Shown one piece after another: positions 8,523 through 23,602 of a stretch of DNA of 64,000 nucleotides. How positions within the stretch are numbered: the first letter of the stretch is position 1; every line of letters starts with the position of its first letter. This stretch comes from Mycolicibacterium senegalense. Its GTDB lineage: Bacteria; Actinomycetota; Actinomycetes; Mycobacteriales; Mycobacteriaceae. The position numbers and the translations under genes are program-made. The notes below the pieces were generated by a model, which saw only the letters and a program-made list of their open reading frames with translations, ran no database searches and had not been told where the DNA came from. The stretch is from positions 2,542,001 to 2,606,000 of the forward strand of contig NZ_CP081000.1 in the NCBI RefSeq assembly GCF_019645875.1, read 5' to 3'.

Positions 8523-9301
8523 AAATGCGTCGGACGGCTGCGGGCTCTGCTTCGAGCCCAGCTTCGGTGGCTACGCCGAAGCCGGTCACCGATGTCGTGC
8601 CGGCTCCTGACGGGCACACTCGGCGCGCGATCATCCATCTGCTTCTCGAGGGTCCCATCACGGCCGGGCAGATCGGCGAGCGGCTCGGCATTTCGGCCGC
8701 CGGCGTGCGTCGTCATCTCGATGCCCTCATCGAAGCCGGTGATGCTCAGGCCAGTGCCGCCGCTGCTTGGCAGCACAACGGCCGGGGCCGGCCGGCCAAA
8801 CGCTACCGGCTCACGGCGGCGGGGCGGGCCAAGCTCGGCCACACCTACGATGACCTCGCGGTCGCCGCGATCAGGCAACTGCGCGAGATCGGCGGCAAGG
8901 AGGCCGTGCGGACTTTCGCGCGGCGCCGGATGGACACGATTCTGGCCGGGGTCACCGAGGGTTCGGGCAGCGTCGCCGACACCGCCGAGCGGGTCGCCGA
9001 CGCACTGACCCGGGCCGGTTACGCCACCACCACGACACCGGTGGACGGGCCGATTCACGGGGTGCAGATCTGTCAGCACCACTGTCCGGTGTCGCACGTC
9101 GCCGAGGAATTCCCGGAGTTGTGCGAGACGGAGAGTGAAGCGTTCGCCGAGATCCTGGGCACCCACGTCCAGCGCCTGGCCACCATCGTCAACGGTGACT
9201 GCGCCTGCACCACTCACGTTCCACTCGATGCGGACGGCCCAGCCCGGACGCCCGCACTGACAAGCCAAACGACAGCAAGCAAGCAAGGAGCGGCGAAATG
9301 A
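8519..9301 (+). CDS. sufR: Fe-S-sensing transcriptional repressor SufR
   Basis: The 260-residue regulator has an N-terminal winged helix-turn-helix ([24 protein letters not shown]) and a wing rich in glycine and arginine. The C-terminal sensor region carries the cysteines expected to hold an Fe-S cluster: CQHHC, then CETE, then GDCACTTH. SufR represses the suf operon when clusters are plentiful. It is the first gene of the operon, and its stop overlaps the sufB ATG. The start is GTG 8519 or ATG 8525; the region upstream to 8408 is the shared control region with mptB. The operator overlaps the start, so the transcript may be leaderless. Confidence 0.9.
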   Translation: MKMRRTAAGSASSPASVATPKPVTDVVPAPDGHTRRAIIHLLLEGPITAGQIGERLGISAAGVRRHLDALIEAGDAQASAAAAWQHNGRGRPAKRYRLTAAGRAKLGHTYDDLAVAAIRQLREIGGKEAVRTFARRRMDTILAGVTEGSGSVADTAERVADALTRAGYATTTTPVDGPIHGVQICQHHCPVSHVAEEFPELCETESEAFAEILGTHVQRLATIVNGDCACTTHVPLDADGPARTPALTSQTTASKQGAAK

Positions 9302-10728
9302 CCATCACGCCCGAAACGCCATTGACCCAGGAAGAGACCATCGCGTCGCTGGGCAACTACGGCTACGGCTGGTCGGACTCGGACGTCGCGGGCGCCAGTG
9401 CGCAGCGCGGCCTGTCCGAAGCCGTCGTGCGTGACATCTCGGCCAAGAAGAACGAGCCGGAATGGATGCTGGAGTCCCGGCTCAAGGCGCTGCGCACCTT
9501 CGAGAAGAAGCCCATGCCGAACTGGGGCTCCAACCTCGAAGGCATCGACTTCGACAACATCAAGTACTTCGTGCGGTCCACCGAGAAGCAAGCGGCCTCC
9601 TGGGAGGAGCTGCCCGAGGACATCCGCAATACCTATGACCGCCTCGGCATTCCGGAGGCCGAAAAGCAGCGTCTGGTGGCCGGTGTCGCGGCTCAGTACG
9701 AGTCCGAGGTGGTCTACCACCAGATCCGCGAGGACCTTGAGGCTCAGGGCGTCATCTTCCTGGACACCGACTCGGGCTTGCGCGAGCATCCGGAGATCTT
9801 CAAGCAGTACTTCGGCACGGTGATCCCGGCCGGCGACAACAAGTTCTCGGCGCTCAACACCGCGGTGTGGTCGGGTGGCTCGTTCATCTACGTGCCGCCG
9901 GGCGTGCACGTCGACATTCCGCTGCAGGCCTACTTCCGGATCAACACCGAGAACATGGGCCAGTTCGAGCGGACGCTGATCATCGCCGACGAGGGCTCCT
10001 ACGTGCACTACGTCGAGGGTTGTACCGCGCCGATCTACAAGTCGGACTCGCTGCACTCGGCCGTGGTCGAGATCGTCGTCAAGCCCGGTGCCCGCGTGCG
10101 CTACACGACCATTCAGAACTGGTCGAACAACGTCTTCAACCTGGTCACCAAGCGTGCCCGGGCCGAGGCCGGCGCCACGATGGAATGGATCGACGGCAAC
10201 ATCGGCTCCAAGGTCACCATGAAGTACCCGGCTGTCTGGATGACCGGTGAGCACGCCAAGGGCGAGGTGCTCTCGGTGGCGTTCGCCGGTGAGGGGCAGC
10301 ACCAGGACACCGGTGCCAAGATGCTGCACCTGGCGCCGAACACGTCGAGCAACATCGTGTCCAAGTCGGTGGCCCGGGCGGGCGGCCGGGCGTCCTACCG
10401 TGGCCTCGTTCAGGTCAACAAGGGTGCGCACGGCAGCCGCTCAAGCGTGAAATGCGATGCGCTGCTGGTCGATACGATCAGCCGCTCGGATACCTACCCG
10501 TACGTCGACATCCGCGAGGACGACGTCACGATGGGTCACGAGGCCACGGTGTCCAAGGTCAGCGAGGACCAGCTGTTCTACCTGATGAGCCGCGGCCTGA
10601 CGGAGGACGAGGCGATGGCGATGGTGGTGCGCGGCTTCGTCGAGCCCATCGCCAAGGAACTGCCAATGGAATACGCGCTCGAGCTCAACCGGCTGATCGA
10701 GCTGCAGATGGAAGGCGCGGTCGGCTAA
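9298..10728 (+). CDS. sufB: Fe-S cluster scaffold subunit SufB
   Basis: This 476-residue protein is a full-length SufB with the beta-helix core and the C-terminal region [35 protein letters not shown]. SufB binds the nascent cluster in the SufBCD complex. No intein is present, unlike M. tuberculosis SufB, which contains one. It overlaps the sufR stop by 4 bases and abuts sufD directly. This is the essential cytosolic Fe-S assembly pathway of mycobacteria. Confidence 0.97.
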   Translation: MTITPETPLTQEETIASLGNYGYGWSDSDVAGASAQRGLSEAVVRDISAKKNEPEWMLESRLKALRTFEKKPMPNWGSNLEGIDFDNIKYFVRSTEKQAASWEELPEDIRNTYDRLGIPEAEKQRLVAGVAAQYESEVVYHQIREDLEAQGVIFLDTDSGLREHPEIFKQYFGTVIPAGDNKFSALNTAVWSGGSFIYVPPGVHVDIPLQAYFRINTENMGQFERTLIIADEGSYVHYVEGCTAPIYKSDSLHSAVVEIVVKPGARVRYTTIQNWSNNVFNLVTKRARAEAGATMEWIDGNIGSKVTMKYPAVWMTGEHAKGEVLSVAFAGEGQHQDTGAKMLHLAPNTSSNIVSKSVARAGGRASYRGLVQVNKGAHGSRSSVKCDALLVDTISRSDTYPYVDIREDDVTMGHEATVSKVSEDQLFYLMSRGLTEDEAMAMVVRGFVEPIAKELPMEYALELNRLIELQMEGAVG

Positions 10729-11940
10729 GTGAGTTCCAATCTGACTGAAGCGGCCGAGAGCGGGGCCGCCAACTCCGGCTCGACGTTGGCTGCCGCCAAC
10801 AAAGGCGAGCTGTTCGCATCGTTCGACGTCAACGCCTTCGAGGTGCCCGGCGGCCGCGACGAGCTGTGGCGGTTCACCCCGCTGAAACGGCTCCGCGGCC
10901 TGCACGACGGCTCCGCCGTTGCCAACGGCAAAGCCGGTATCACGGTGACCGAGCGTCGCGGCGTGACCGTGGAGACCGTCGGCCGTGACGACAAGCGGCT
11001 CGGCGAGGGCGGGACGCCCACCGATCGTGTTGCCGCCCAGGCCTATTCGTCATTCGAGACCGCCACCGTGGTGACGGTCAAGCGTGACACCGAAGTCGCC
11101 GAGCCCATCGAGATCGTCGTCGACGGACCCGGTGTGGACACCGTCGGCTACGGCCACCTGCAGATCCGCGTCGAGGAACTGTCCCGGGCGATCGTGGTGG
11201 TCGACCTGCGCGGCAGCGGAACCTACGCGGACAACGTCGAGATCATCGTCGGCGATTCGGCCGGCCTCGGACTGATCTGGATCGCCGACTGGGCCGACGA
11301 CATGGTGCATGTCAGCGCGCACCACGCCAAGCTCGGCAAGGACGCGGTACTCGGACACGTCAACGTCACCCTCGGTGGCGATGTCGTGCGCACCTCGGCC
11401 ACCGTGCGATTCACCGGGCCCGGCGGTGACGCCAAGATGCTCGGCACCTACTTCGCCGACGACGGTCAGTTCTTCGAGTCCCGGTTGCTGGTCGATCATG
11501 CTCAGCCGCACTGTAAGTCCGACGTGCTCTACAAGGGCGCGCTGCAGGGCGATCCGGATTCCCGCAAGCCCGACGCGCACACCGTGTGGATCGGCGACGT
11601 GTTGATCCGGGCCGAGGCCACCGGCACCGACACCTTCGAGGTGAACCGCAACCTGGTGCTCACCGACGGTGCGCGCGCCGATTCGGTACCCAACCTCGAG
11701 ATCGAGACCGGCGAGATCGTCGGAGCCGGGCACGCCAGTGCCACTGGGCGTTTCGATGACGAGCAGTTGTTCTACCTGCGTGCCCGCGGCATTCCCGAGG
11801 ACCAGGCCCGGCGCCTGGTCGTGCGCGGATTCTTCAACGAGATCATCGCCAAGATCGCTGTCCCCGAGGTGCGTGAGCGTCTGACCGCCGCGATCGAAAA
11901 AGAACTTGCCATCACCGAATCGAAAGCATCGCACTCATGA
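10729..11940 (+). CDS. sufD: Fe-S cluster assembly protein SufD
   Basis: The 403-residue protein is a SufB paralogue with the same beta-helix fold. The C-terminus has the family features [33 protein letters not shown]. SufD pairs with SufB and is thought to help iron acquisition by the SufBCD complex. The GTG start lies directly after the sufB stop with no gap, and the stop overlaps sufC by 4 bases, so translation should be coupled. Confidence 0.95.
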   Translation: MSSNLTEAAESGAANSGSTLAAANKGELFASFDVNAFEVPGGRDELWRFTPLKRLRGLHDGSAVANGKAGITVTERRGVTVETVGRDDKRLGEGGTPTDRVAAQAYSSFETATVVTVKRDTEVAEPIEIVVDGPGVDTVGYGHLQIRVEELSRAIVVVDLRGSGTYADNVEIIVGDSAGLGLIWIADWADDMVHVSAHHAKLGKDAVLGHVNVTLGGDVVRTSATVRFTGPGGDAKMLGTYFADDGQFFESRLLVDHAQPHCKSDVLYKGALQGDPDSRKPDAHTVWIGDVLIRAEATGTDTFEVNRNLVLTDGARADSVPNLEIETGEIVGAGHASATGRFDDEQLFYLRARGIPEDQARRLVVRGFFNEIIAKIAVPEVRERLTAAIEKELAITESKASHS

Positions 11941-12710
11941 CCACTCTGGAAATCAAGGACCTGCACGTCTCGGTCAACGCCGCCGAAGGCGCTGAGAACA
12001 CCGAGATCCCGATTTTGAAGGGTGTCGACCTCACCGTGAAGTCGGGGGAGACCCACGCGGTCATGGGCCCCAACGGCTCGGGCAAGTCGACCCTGTCCTA
12101 CGCGATCGCCGGTCACCCCAAGTACACGGTGACCTCGGGGTCGATCTCCCTCGACGGGCAGGACGTCCTCGAGATGAGCATCGATGAGCGGGCGCGCGCG
12201 GGTCTCTTCCTGGCCATGCAGTACCCCGTCGAGGTGCCCGGGGTGTCGATGTCGAACTTCCTGCGTACCGCGGCCACCGCGGTGCGTGGTGAGGCGCCGA
12301 AGCTGCGGCACTGGGTCAAGGAAGTCAAGGCCGCCATGGACGAGCTGGAGATCGATCCGGCGTTCGGCGAGCGCAGTGTCAACGAGGGCTTCTCCGGTGG
12401 TGAGAAGAAGCGCCACGAGATCCTGCAGCTGGGGCTGCTCAAGCCGAAGATCGCCATCCTCGACGAGACCGACTCGGGGCTGGACGTCGACGCGTTGCGC
12501 ATCGTCAGTGAGGGTGTCAACCGCTACGCCGAGGCCGAGCACGGCGGCATCCTGCTGATCACCCACTACACCCGCATCCTGCGTTACATCCGCCCGCAGT
12601 TCGTGCACGTGTTCGTCGGCGGACGCATCGTGGAATCGGGCGGGCCGGAACTCGCCGACGAGCTCGAAGAGAACGGATACGTGCGCTTCACGCAGGCGGT
12701 CGGAGCCTGA
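11937..12710 (+). CDS. sufC: Fe-S assembly ATPase SufC
   Basis: The 257-residue ABC-type ATPase has Walker [10 protein letters not shown] (near residue 42), a signature [13 protein letters not shown] and Walker [13 protein letters not shown], all diagnostic of SufC. It powers conformational change in SufBCD and is not a transporter. It overlaps sufD by 4 bases and precedes sufS by 27 bases. Confidence 0.97.
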   Translation: MTTLEIKDLHVSVNAAEGAENTEIPILKGVDLTVKSGETHAVMGPNGSGKSTLSYAIAGHPKYTVTSGSISLDGQDVLEMSIDERARAGLFLAMQYPVEVPGVSMSNFLRTAATAVRGEAPKLRHWVKEVKAAMDELEIDPAFGERSVNEGFSGGEKKRHEILQLGLLKPKIAILDETDSGLDVDALRIVSEGVNRYAEAEHGGILLITHYTRILRYIRPQFVHVFVGGRIVESGGPELADELEENGYVRFTQAVGA

Positions 12711-14442
<1,732 letters not shown>

Positions 14443-14446
<4 letters not shown>

Positions 14447-14784
14447 GTGATACCGCCTCAGACGAACTGCTGGCCGATGTCGAGGAAGCCATGCGCGACG
14501 TGGTGGATCCCGAGCTGGGCATCAACGTCGTTGACCTCGGTCTGGTTTACGGCCTCAACGTCGAGCAGGGCGATGACGGCGCGGTCGCGCTGATCGACAT
14601 GACGCTCACCTCGGCGGCCTGTCCGTTGACCGATGTCATCGAGGATCAGTCGCGTACCGCGTTGGTGGGCGCCGGCCTGGTCAACGAGATCAAGATCAAC
14701 TGGGTCTGGAATCCGCCGTGGGGTCCGGACAAGATCACCGACGACGGCCGCGAGCAGCTTCGCGCCCTCGGGTTCACCGTCTAA
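14443..14784 (+). CDS. sufT: SufT / MIP18-family Fe-S maturation protein
   Basis: This 113-residue DUF59 protein has the family sequence VVDPELGINVVDLGLVYG and the single cysteine in TSAACPLTDVIEDQ. SufT-type proteins help deliver Fe-S clusters to target enzymes. It is the last gene of the seven-gene suf operon and is coupled to sufU by an ATGA overlap. Confidence 0.93.
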
Positions 14785-14813
14785 ATTCACGACAGACACC
14801 GCACAATGACCGT

Positions 14814-15341
14814 GTGATCACGGTCCCGCCGTTCGTATGGCGTAGTGGCTTCGCCGGCCGAGCGCTCGTCATCGGCGCCGCAGTGGGCGCGGTGCTGGGA
14901 GTGCTCGCCTGGCTGGATTCTGGGTTCTGGTTCGCGGGCCTGATCGTGTTCGTCGTCGTAGGTACGTGTTACGGAATCTGGATGGCGCGCCGGATGGCAC
15001 GGTACTGGCCGATGTCGGCGCAACTGTCCGGAGCCGACCGGGTGGCGATGACGCGTGCCGCCCGTGCCGGTGAACCGATCGAAGACCCGAGCCTGATCGA
15101 GGCTGCCCGCGATTACCGACGAGGCGCGGATGAGGCCGCAGAGTCCGCCCACCGTTTCCGATGGTTGTTGCCGCTGGTGCTCGTCGTGGCGGCGGCAAGT
15201 GCGTTGTGGGACGCCGTCTTCGGTTCGGTGGGCAACGCTGTCGTCTCGGTCGTCTACCTAGGCGCACTGGTTGTGGAGTTGTTCTGGTGGCCGAAGCGTC
15301 AAGCCCAGCTGTTGGCCAATATCCGGCACGCCTGCGCGTGA
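14814..15341 (+). CDS. Hypothetical membrane protein, four hydrophobic segments
   Basis: The 175-residue protein has two closely spaced N-terminal helices (ALVIGAAVGAVLGVLAWL and FWFAGLIVFVVVGTCYGIW), a polar middle domain of about 70 residues (AARAGEPIEDPSLIEAARDYRRGADEAAESAHRF lies here), and two C-terminal helices (WLLPLVLVVAAASALWDAVF and GNAVVSVVYLGALVVELFWW). The function is unknown. The start is GTG 14814, just before the first helix. It sits 29 bases after sufT and might be read from the suf promoter. It ends at a strong hairpin. Confidence 0.7.
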   Translation: MITVPPFVWRSGFAGRALVIGAAVGAVLGVLAWLDSGFWFAGLIVFVVVGTCYGIWMARRMARYWPMSAQLSGADRVAMTRAARAGEPIEDPSLIEAARDYRRGADEAAESAHRFRWLLPLVLVVAAASALWDAVFGSVGNAVVSVVYLGALVVELFWWPKRQAQLLANIRHACA

Positions 15342-15345
15342 AGCG

Positions 15346-15374
15346 GGGCCGCCGCGGGAGTTCCGCGGCGGCCC
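15346..15374. terminator. GC-rich hairpin between convergent genes
   Basis: A perfect 12-base stem (GGGCCGCCGCGG and its complement) surrounds a 5-base loop, between the stops of the membrane protein gene (15341) and the small secreted protein gene (15382). It can act in both directions. There is no T-tract, as is common for mycobacterial hairpin terminators. Confidence 0.6.
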
Positions 15375-15381
15375 GATCCGG

Positions 15382-15636
15382 TTAGCCCACTGGGGGATTC
15401 TGGCCGGACGGTCCGTACGGTCCGTTCTGCGGGGTCTGACCGTTGGTGCCGTGCGACTGCCCCGGCGGGGACACCACCACACTCGCACTGCCCGGCCCCT
15501 GACAGACCGTGGCGGCTTGGGTCTCGGTACACGGCGCCGGCGGTTCTTCGGCAGACGCAGTCGATCCCAGGGCCACGGCTCCGGCGGCGCCGACCGCGGC
15601 CAGAATCTGCGTGACGAACAACAGTGGTTTGGACAT
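15382..15636 (-). CDS. Small secreted Pro/Gly/Gln-rich protein
   Basis: The 84-residue product has a clear signal peptide (MSKPLLFVTQILAAVGAAGAV, cleavage near ASA-EEPPAP). The mature part of about 55 residues has two cysteines (PCTETQAATVC, likely a disulfide) and a disordered tail rich in Pro, Gly, Gln and Asn. Start ATG 15636 is chosen because AGGAGG stands 5 bases upstream, rather than the GTG 6 bases earlier. The function is unknown. It is a single gene with its own promoter region of about 190 bases. Confidence 0.7.
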   Translation of the reverse strand: MSKPLLFVTQILAAVGAAGAVALGSTASAEEPPAPCTETQAATVCQGPGSASVVVSPPGQSHGTNGQTPQNGPYGPSGQNPPVG

Positions 15637-15827
15637 GGCCACCTCCTCAGGCGCTCTCTGGTTGGCAAGCCTTCTCGAGTACCCGCCGAGGACCGATTCC
15701 CAACCCCGATCGAGCCTGTGGATAACTCTCGAATTTGGGGCCGCAGCGCCCCGATCTTGTCGGGCGGCGTCGTTAGCTTCGCCGGTGATGGGACCAGAAC
15801 GGTCCCGCTGAAGGGGAAGGCACCGTC

Positions 15828-16508
15828 ATGGACAGCGAGATCGAGCAACTGCGCGCAGCCTGCGAACGCGACCTGGGTGACCCGGGGGACTGGCAGTCCA
15901 CCGGGTATCCGAAGTCGTTGGCGTTGTGCATCATTGACGCGTTATATGTCACCGGGGCGCGCCATCGGACCGTCGAGAAGGTGGTGGAGCGCTACCGCGG
16001 CCACCGAGCCGGACAAGGCGGTGATGCCGACACCGACGGCGCGGCCGAACTCCTGGCCAACGTCGAAGAGTTCGGCGGCCCCCAGGCGTGGGCGTCGGCG
16101 ATCGGCAATCGCCGGCCTACTTCGACGGCCAGAAATGCGCCGCTTCGGGCCGCCGCGCTGGTGCAGGCCACCCAGGCGCTGATCGAGCTCGGTATCGAGA
16201 CCGCCGCCGACCTGCGCGCAGCGGCCGAGGACAGCGAGCGCTGCGCGCAGGCCAGGGCGGCATGGTGCGCGGTGCCCGGGCAACGGTCCGGCTTCACGTG
16301 GACGTATCTCGTACTCCTCGCACAGGTGCCGGACCTCAAGGTCGACGCAGCCGTGGTCCGTTACGTCAAGCGGGAGGCGGAAGCGGCCGACGCGGTCCCG
16401 GTGCTGCGTGCCGTGGCGGACCGCGCAGGTTGGGATCTCACCGCGCTTCACGCCGCGATCTGGCGTTTCGAGTCGGGACGACGCCCTGAACTGCCCTCGA
16501 CGGCCTGA
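15828..16508 (+). CDS. Hypothetical protein, possibly helix-hairpin-helix fold
   Basis: The 226-residue soluble protein is mostly alpha-helical by composition. The motif GFTWTYLVLLAQVPDLKVDAAVVRYV (about residues 146-171) resembles the helix-hairpin-helix region of DNA glycosylase-like proteins, but no catalytic residue can be assigned. The N-terminus (SLALCIIDALYVTGARHRTVEKVVERY) is well conserved in style with actinobacterial hypothetical proteins. The ATG start has AAGGGGAAGG upstream. It stands alone before trxA. No function is proposed. Confidence 0.65.
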   Translation: MDSEIEQLRAACERDLGDPGDWQSTGYPKSLALCIIDALYVTGARHRTVEKVVERYRGHRAGQGGDADTDGAAELLANVEEFGGPQAWASAIGNRRPTSTARNAPLRAAALVQATQALIELGIETAADLRAAAEDSERCAQARAAWCAVPGQRSGFTWTYLVLLAQVPDLKVDAAVVRYVKREAEAADAVPVLRAVADRAGWDLTALHAAIWRFESGRRPELPSTA

Positions 16509-16617
16509 CTGGGTACCAACTGCGGCGGAGCACGAACAAGCAGGCTGAAACGGCGCTGTGCAGGCGCTGTTGAAATAGGCTGGGAACAGGCCGTCAAGCC
16601 CCGACGTTAGGAAAAGT

Positions 16618-16992
16618 GTGAGCACGCAAGACATCACCGCAGATCAGTTCAATGACATCGTCAACGGCAACGAGATCGTGCTGGTGGATTTCTGGGCGTC
16701 ATGGTGTGGGCCGTGCCGCGCGTTTGCGCCGACGTTCAAGACCGCCTCCGAACAACATCCCGACGTCGTGTTCGCCAAGGTGGACACCGAGGCCGAGCAG
16801 GAGCTGGCCGCGGCAGCCGATATCCGGTCGATCCCCACCCTGATGGCGTTCAAGAAGGGCAAGTTGGTCTTCAACCAGGCCGGAGCCCTGCCGCCGGCAG
16901 CACTGGAGGACCTGGTTCAGAAGATCAAGGAATTCGACATCGACGCCGCGATGAAGGAGCAGGCCGCTTCCGGCGACGCCGAACAGGTGTGA
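16618..16992 (+). CDS. trxA: Thioredoxin
   Basis: The 124-residue protein has the thioredoxin fold with active site WCGPC (Cys30, Cys33) and the cis-proline in RSIPTLMAF. An acidic C-terminal extension of about 15 residues (IDAAMKEQAASGDAEQV) follows the core. It reduces protein disulfides in the cytosol. This corresponds to M. tuberculosis trxA (Rv1470); the trxB1 gene that follows there is not present here, and echA12 comes next. GTG 16618 follows an AGGAAAAG ribosome site. Confidence 0.93.
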   Translation: MSTQDITADQFNDIVNGNEIVLVDFWASWCGPCRAFAPTFKTASEQHPDVVFAKVDTEAEQELAAAADIRSIPTLMAFKKGKLVFNQAGALPPAALEDLVQKIKEFDIDAAMKEQAASGDAEQV

Positions 16993-17006
16993 CGGTCGGC
17001 ACGCGA

Positions 17007-17012
17007 TAGCGT
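17007..17012 (+). promoter_or_regulatory. Candidate -10 element, leaderless start
   Basis: TAGCGT matches TANNNT and ends 7 bases before GTG 17020. This supports GTG 17020 as the echA12 start, rather than the GTG at 17011 that lies inside the element. Confidence 0.4.
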
Positions 17013-17019
17013 GCTGTCC

Positions 17020-17841
17020 GTGACTGAGCAGAGTGAATTCGTCCTGGTCGACCGCTCCCGACCGGACGTGGCCCTGGTGACCCTCAACCGCCCCGAGCGG
17101 ATGAACTCGATGGCCTTCGATGTCATGGTTCCGCTCAAGGGTGTGCTGGAAGAGTTGCGCTACGACAACAGTGTGCGGGTCGTGGTGCTGACCGGGGCCG
17201 GCCGAGGCTTCTCCTCCGGGGCCGATCACAAGTCCGCAGGTGCGGTGCCCCACGTCGCCGGGCTGACCAGGCCCACGTATGCACTTCGGTCGATGGAGAT
17301 CCTCGACGATGTGATTCTGGCTCTACGACGGCTGCACCAGCCGGTGATCGCCGCCGTGAACGGTGCGGCCATCGGCGGCGGCCTTTGCTTGGCCCTGGCC
17401 TGTGACGTCCGGGTCGCCGCCCAGGGCGCTTACTTCCGTGCCGCAGGCATCAACAACGGTCTGACCGCCAGTGAGCTGGGCCTGTCCTATCTGTTGCCGC
17501 GCGCCATCGGCTCGTCGCGCGCGTTCGAGATCATGTTGACGGGCCGCGACGTCGACGCGCAGGAGGCCGAACGCATCGGCCTGGTGTCCAGCGTGGTGGC
17601 CGAGGACGCACTCCTGGACACCTGCTATTCGATGGCGGACCGCATGGCGGCGTTCTCCCGGCCGGGTATTGAGTTGACCAAGCGCACACTTTGGAGTGGA
17701 CTGGACGCCGCTAGTCTGGAGGGGCACATGCAGGCCGAAGGCCTGGGACAACTCTTCGTGCGCCTGCTCACCGCAAACTTCGAGGAAGCGGTATCCGCGC
17801 GCGCGGAAAAGCGCCCCCCGGTCTTTACGGACGAGAAGTAA
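17020..17841 (+). CDS. echA12: Enoyl-CoA hydratase/isomerase family protein (EchA12-like)
   Basis: The 273-residue crotonase-fold protein has the oxyanion-hole segments GRGFSSGADHKSAG and NGAAIGGGLCLALACD. The C-terminal half includes RAIGSSRAFEIMLTGRDV. It probably hydrates or isomerises an acyl-CoA, but the catalytic glutamates of the classic hydratase are not clearly both present, so the exact reaction is open. It matches M. tuberculosis echA12 (Rv1472) in sequence and in position between trx and the ABC-F gene. The start is placed at GTG 17020 on the evidence of the -10 element. Confidence 0.85.
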   Translation: MTEQSEFVLVDRSRPDVALVTLNRPERMNSMAFDVMVPLKGVLEELRYDNSVRVVVLTGAGRGFSSGADHKSAGAVPHVAGLTRPTYALRSMEILDDVILALRRLHQPVIAAVNGAAIGGGLCLALACDVRVAAQGAYFRAAGINNGLTASELGLSYLLPRAIGSSRAFEIMLTGRDVDAQEAERIGLVSSVVAEDALLDTCYSMADRMAAFSRPGIELTKRTLWSGLDAASLEGHMQAEGLGQLFVRLLTANFEEAVSARAEKRPPVFTDEK

Positions 17842-17883
17842 CCCGCGACACACCATCGCGACGAGAAATAGGAGGACCGCAGC

Positions 17884-19512
<1,629 letters not shown>

Positions 19513-19641
19513 GCGCGAATTCCCAAGGACCATCACATCTTCGAGAACGTCAATATAAGACGTTGGACAAATCGATCCGCCGGTGTGTGGGCGTTTCCTA
19601 CTGTGGGTACCCGTCGGGACATCACAAGCGGGGAGATGTCG

Positions 19642-19839
19642 ATGAGCGAAACAACGAACAAGAATCGCGGCGAACTGCTGGCCGAACTCCGCAAGGAGTA
19701 CGAGGGGGGTGCCAGCATTCGGTCGCTGGTGGCGAAGACCGGACGTTCGTACGGGTCGATCCACAGCTTGTTGCGGGAGTCGGGCACGACGATGCGTAGC
19801 CGCGGCGGCCCCAATCACCGCACCCGGTCAAAGGCCTGA
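19642..19839 (+). CDS. Small helix-turn-helix protein (Rv1473A-like)
   Basis: The 65-residue protein is almost entirely a helix-turn-helix: ELLAELRKEYEGGASIRSLVAKTGRSYGSIHSLLRESG, then a basic tail. This layout fits small DNA-binding regulators of the Lsr2 C-terminal / Rv1473A type. ATG 19642 is chosen because GGGGAG lies 6 bases upstream; an ATG two codons earlier is too close to it. It sits downstream of the ABC-F gene with a 129-base gap, the same order as in M. tuberculosis. The target is unknown. Confidence 0.8.
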   Translation: MSETTNKNRGELLAELRKEYEGGASIRSLVAKTGRSYGSIHSLLRESGTTMRSRGGPNHRTRSKA

Positions 19840-19868
19840 CGAGCACAACCGCTGCGCGGTAGTGGGAT

Positions 19869-20447
19869 TCAGCGCTCAGACGTTGACTGCTGGCGCACGC
19901 TGTCCTCGACGAGGTCCAGGACCGCCGTGAGGTTCTTCGGGTCCTCGCCGGAGGCGATCCGCGCCACCAGACCGTCGAGCACCAGATCCAGGTAGATGTG
20001 CAAGACCGCGCTCGGCACGTCGTCGCGCAGCCGCCCGGCCTGCTTCTGGCGGCGCAGACGTTCGGTGATCGCGGCGTCCAGCTCGGCCGACCGCTCGGCC
20101 CAGCCTCGATGAAATGCCGGGTCGTTACGCAGCTTTCGAGCGATCTCAAGCCGGGTGGCCAACCAGTCGAACTGTTCTGGCGCGGCGAGCATGTTGCGCA
20201 TCACCTGGATCAACCCCTCGCGGGCGGCCACGTCGGCCATCCGCTCGGCGTCCTCACGGGCCAGTTCGAAGAACAAGGTGTCCTTGTCCTTGAAATGGTG
20301 AAAGATTGCGCCGCGCGACAGCCCGATGGTTTCTTCGAGCCGCCGCACGGTCGCACTCTCATAGCCGTACTGACCGAAGCAGCGCCTGGCGCCGTCGAGA
20401 ATCTGACGGCGCCGGGCGGCGAGATGGTCGTCGGTTACCCGCGGCAC
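19869..20447 (-). CDS. acnR: TetR-family repressor of aconitase (AcnR-like)
   Basis: The 192-residue TetR protein has an N-terminal DNA-binding domain (FGQYGYESATVRRLEETIGLSRGAIFHHFKDKDTLF, about residues 24-59) and an all-helical ligand domain. It lies 68 bases downstream of acn on the same strand, as does Rv1474c in M. tuberculosis and acnR in Corynebacterium, where the protein represses acn. A matching operator is seen upstream of acn (23403-23418). The ligand in Corynebacterium studies is citrate-Mg; here it is inferred. Confidence 0.85.
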   Translation of the reverse strand: MPRVTDDHLAARRRQILDGARRCFGQYGYESATVRRLEETIGLSRGAIFHHFKDKDTLFFELAREDAERMADVAAREGLIQVMRNMLAAPEQFDWLATRLEIARKLRNDPAFHRGWAERSAELDAAITERLRRQKQAGRLRDDVPSAVLHIYLDLVLDGLVARIASGEDPKNLTAVLDLVEDSVRQQSTSER

Positions 20448-20515
20448 CTAACCCACACTCCTCGCACAAGCGCACGTCGGCGCTGTTTGTCCCGCTTCGA
20501 TGTACGCGGTCAGGA

Positions 20516-23356
<2,841 letters not shown>

Positions 23357-23395
23357 CTAGATCTCACCGCGACGGGCTGTGTCGGCGGCGTTCCG

Positions 23396-23401
23396 ATGTT
23401 A
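23396..23401 (-). promoter_or_regulatory. Candidate acn -10 element
   Basis: On the minus strand this reads TAACAT, matching TANNNT, about 50 bases upstream of the acn start codon. It lies directly beside the candidate AcnR operator, so a bound repressor would block polymerase. The -35 is weak. Confidence 0.35.
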
Positions 23402-23402
23402 A

Positions 23403-23418
23403 CAGTACGCTTGTCCTG
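23403..23418 (-). promoter_or_regulatory. Candidate AcnR operator upstream of acn
   Basis: CAGTACGCTTGTCCTG is an interrupted palindrome that closely fits the Corynebacterium AcnR consensus CAGNAC-N4-GTACTG, with one mismatch in the right half. It lies about 60 bases upstream of acn. Binding by the AcnR-like protein encoded at 19869-20447 is inferred. Confidence 0.5.
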
Positions 23419-23602
23419 CAATGCCCGGAGGGCCGGGGTCCAGTCTTCCCTTGTCGGGTGCGCGTTGCTACCCAGTCGGGCCGATCCGTCCCATCCGGTC
23501 ACCGGCGGCGTGCGTCACGCCGGGGCTACGCAGGGCGGTCGATGCGGTGACGATTCCTGTGTCGCTTCACGTCGGCGATGCGCCTCGGCGTACCGTGCCC
23601 CT

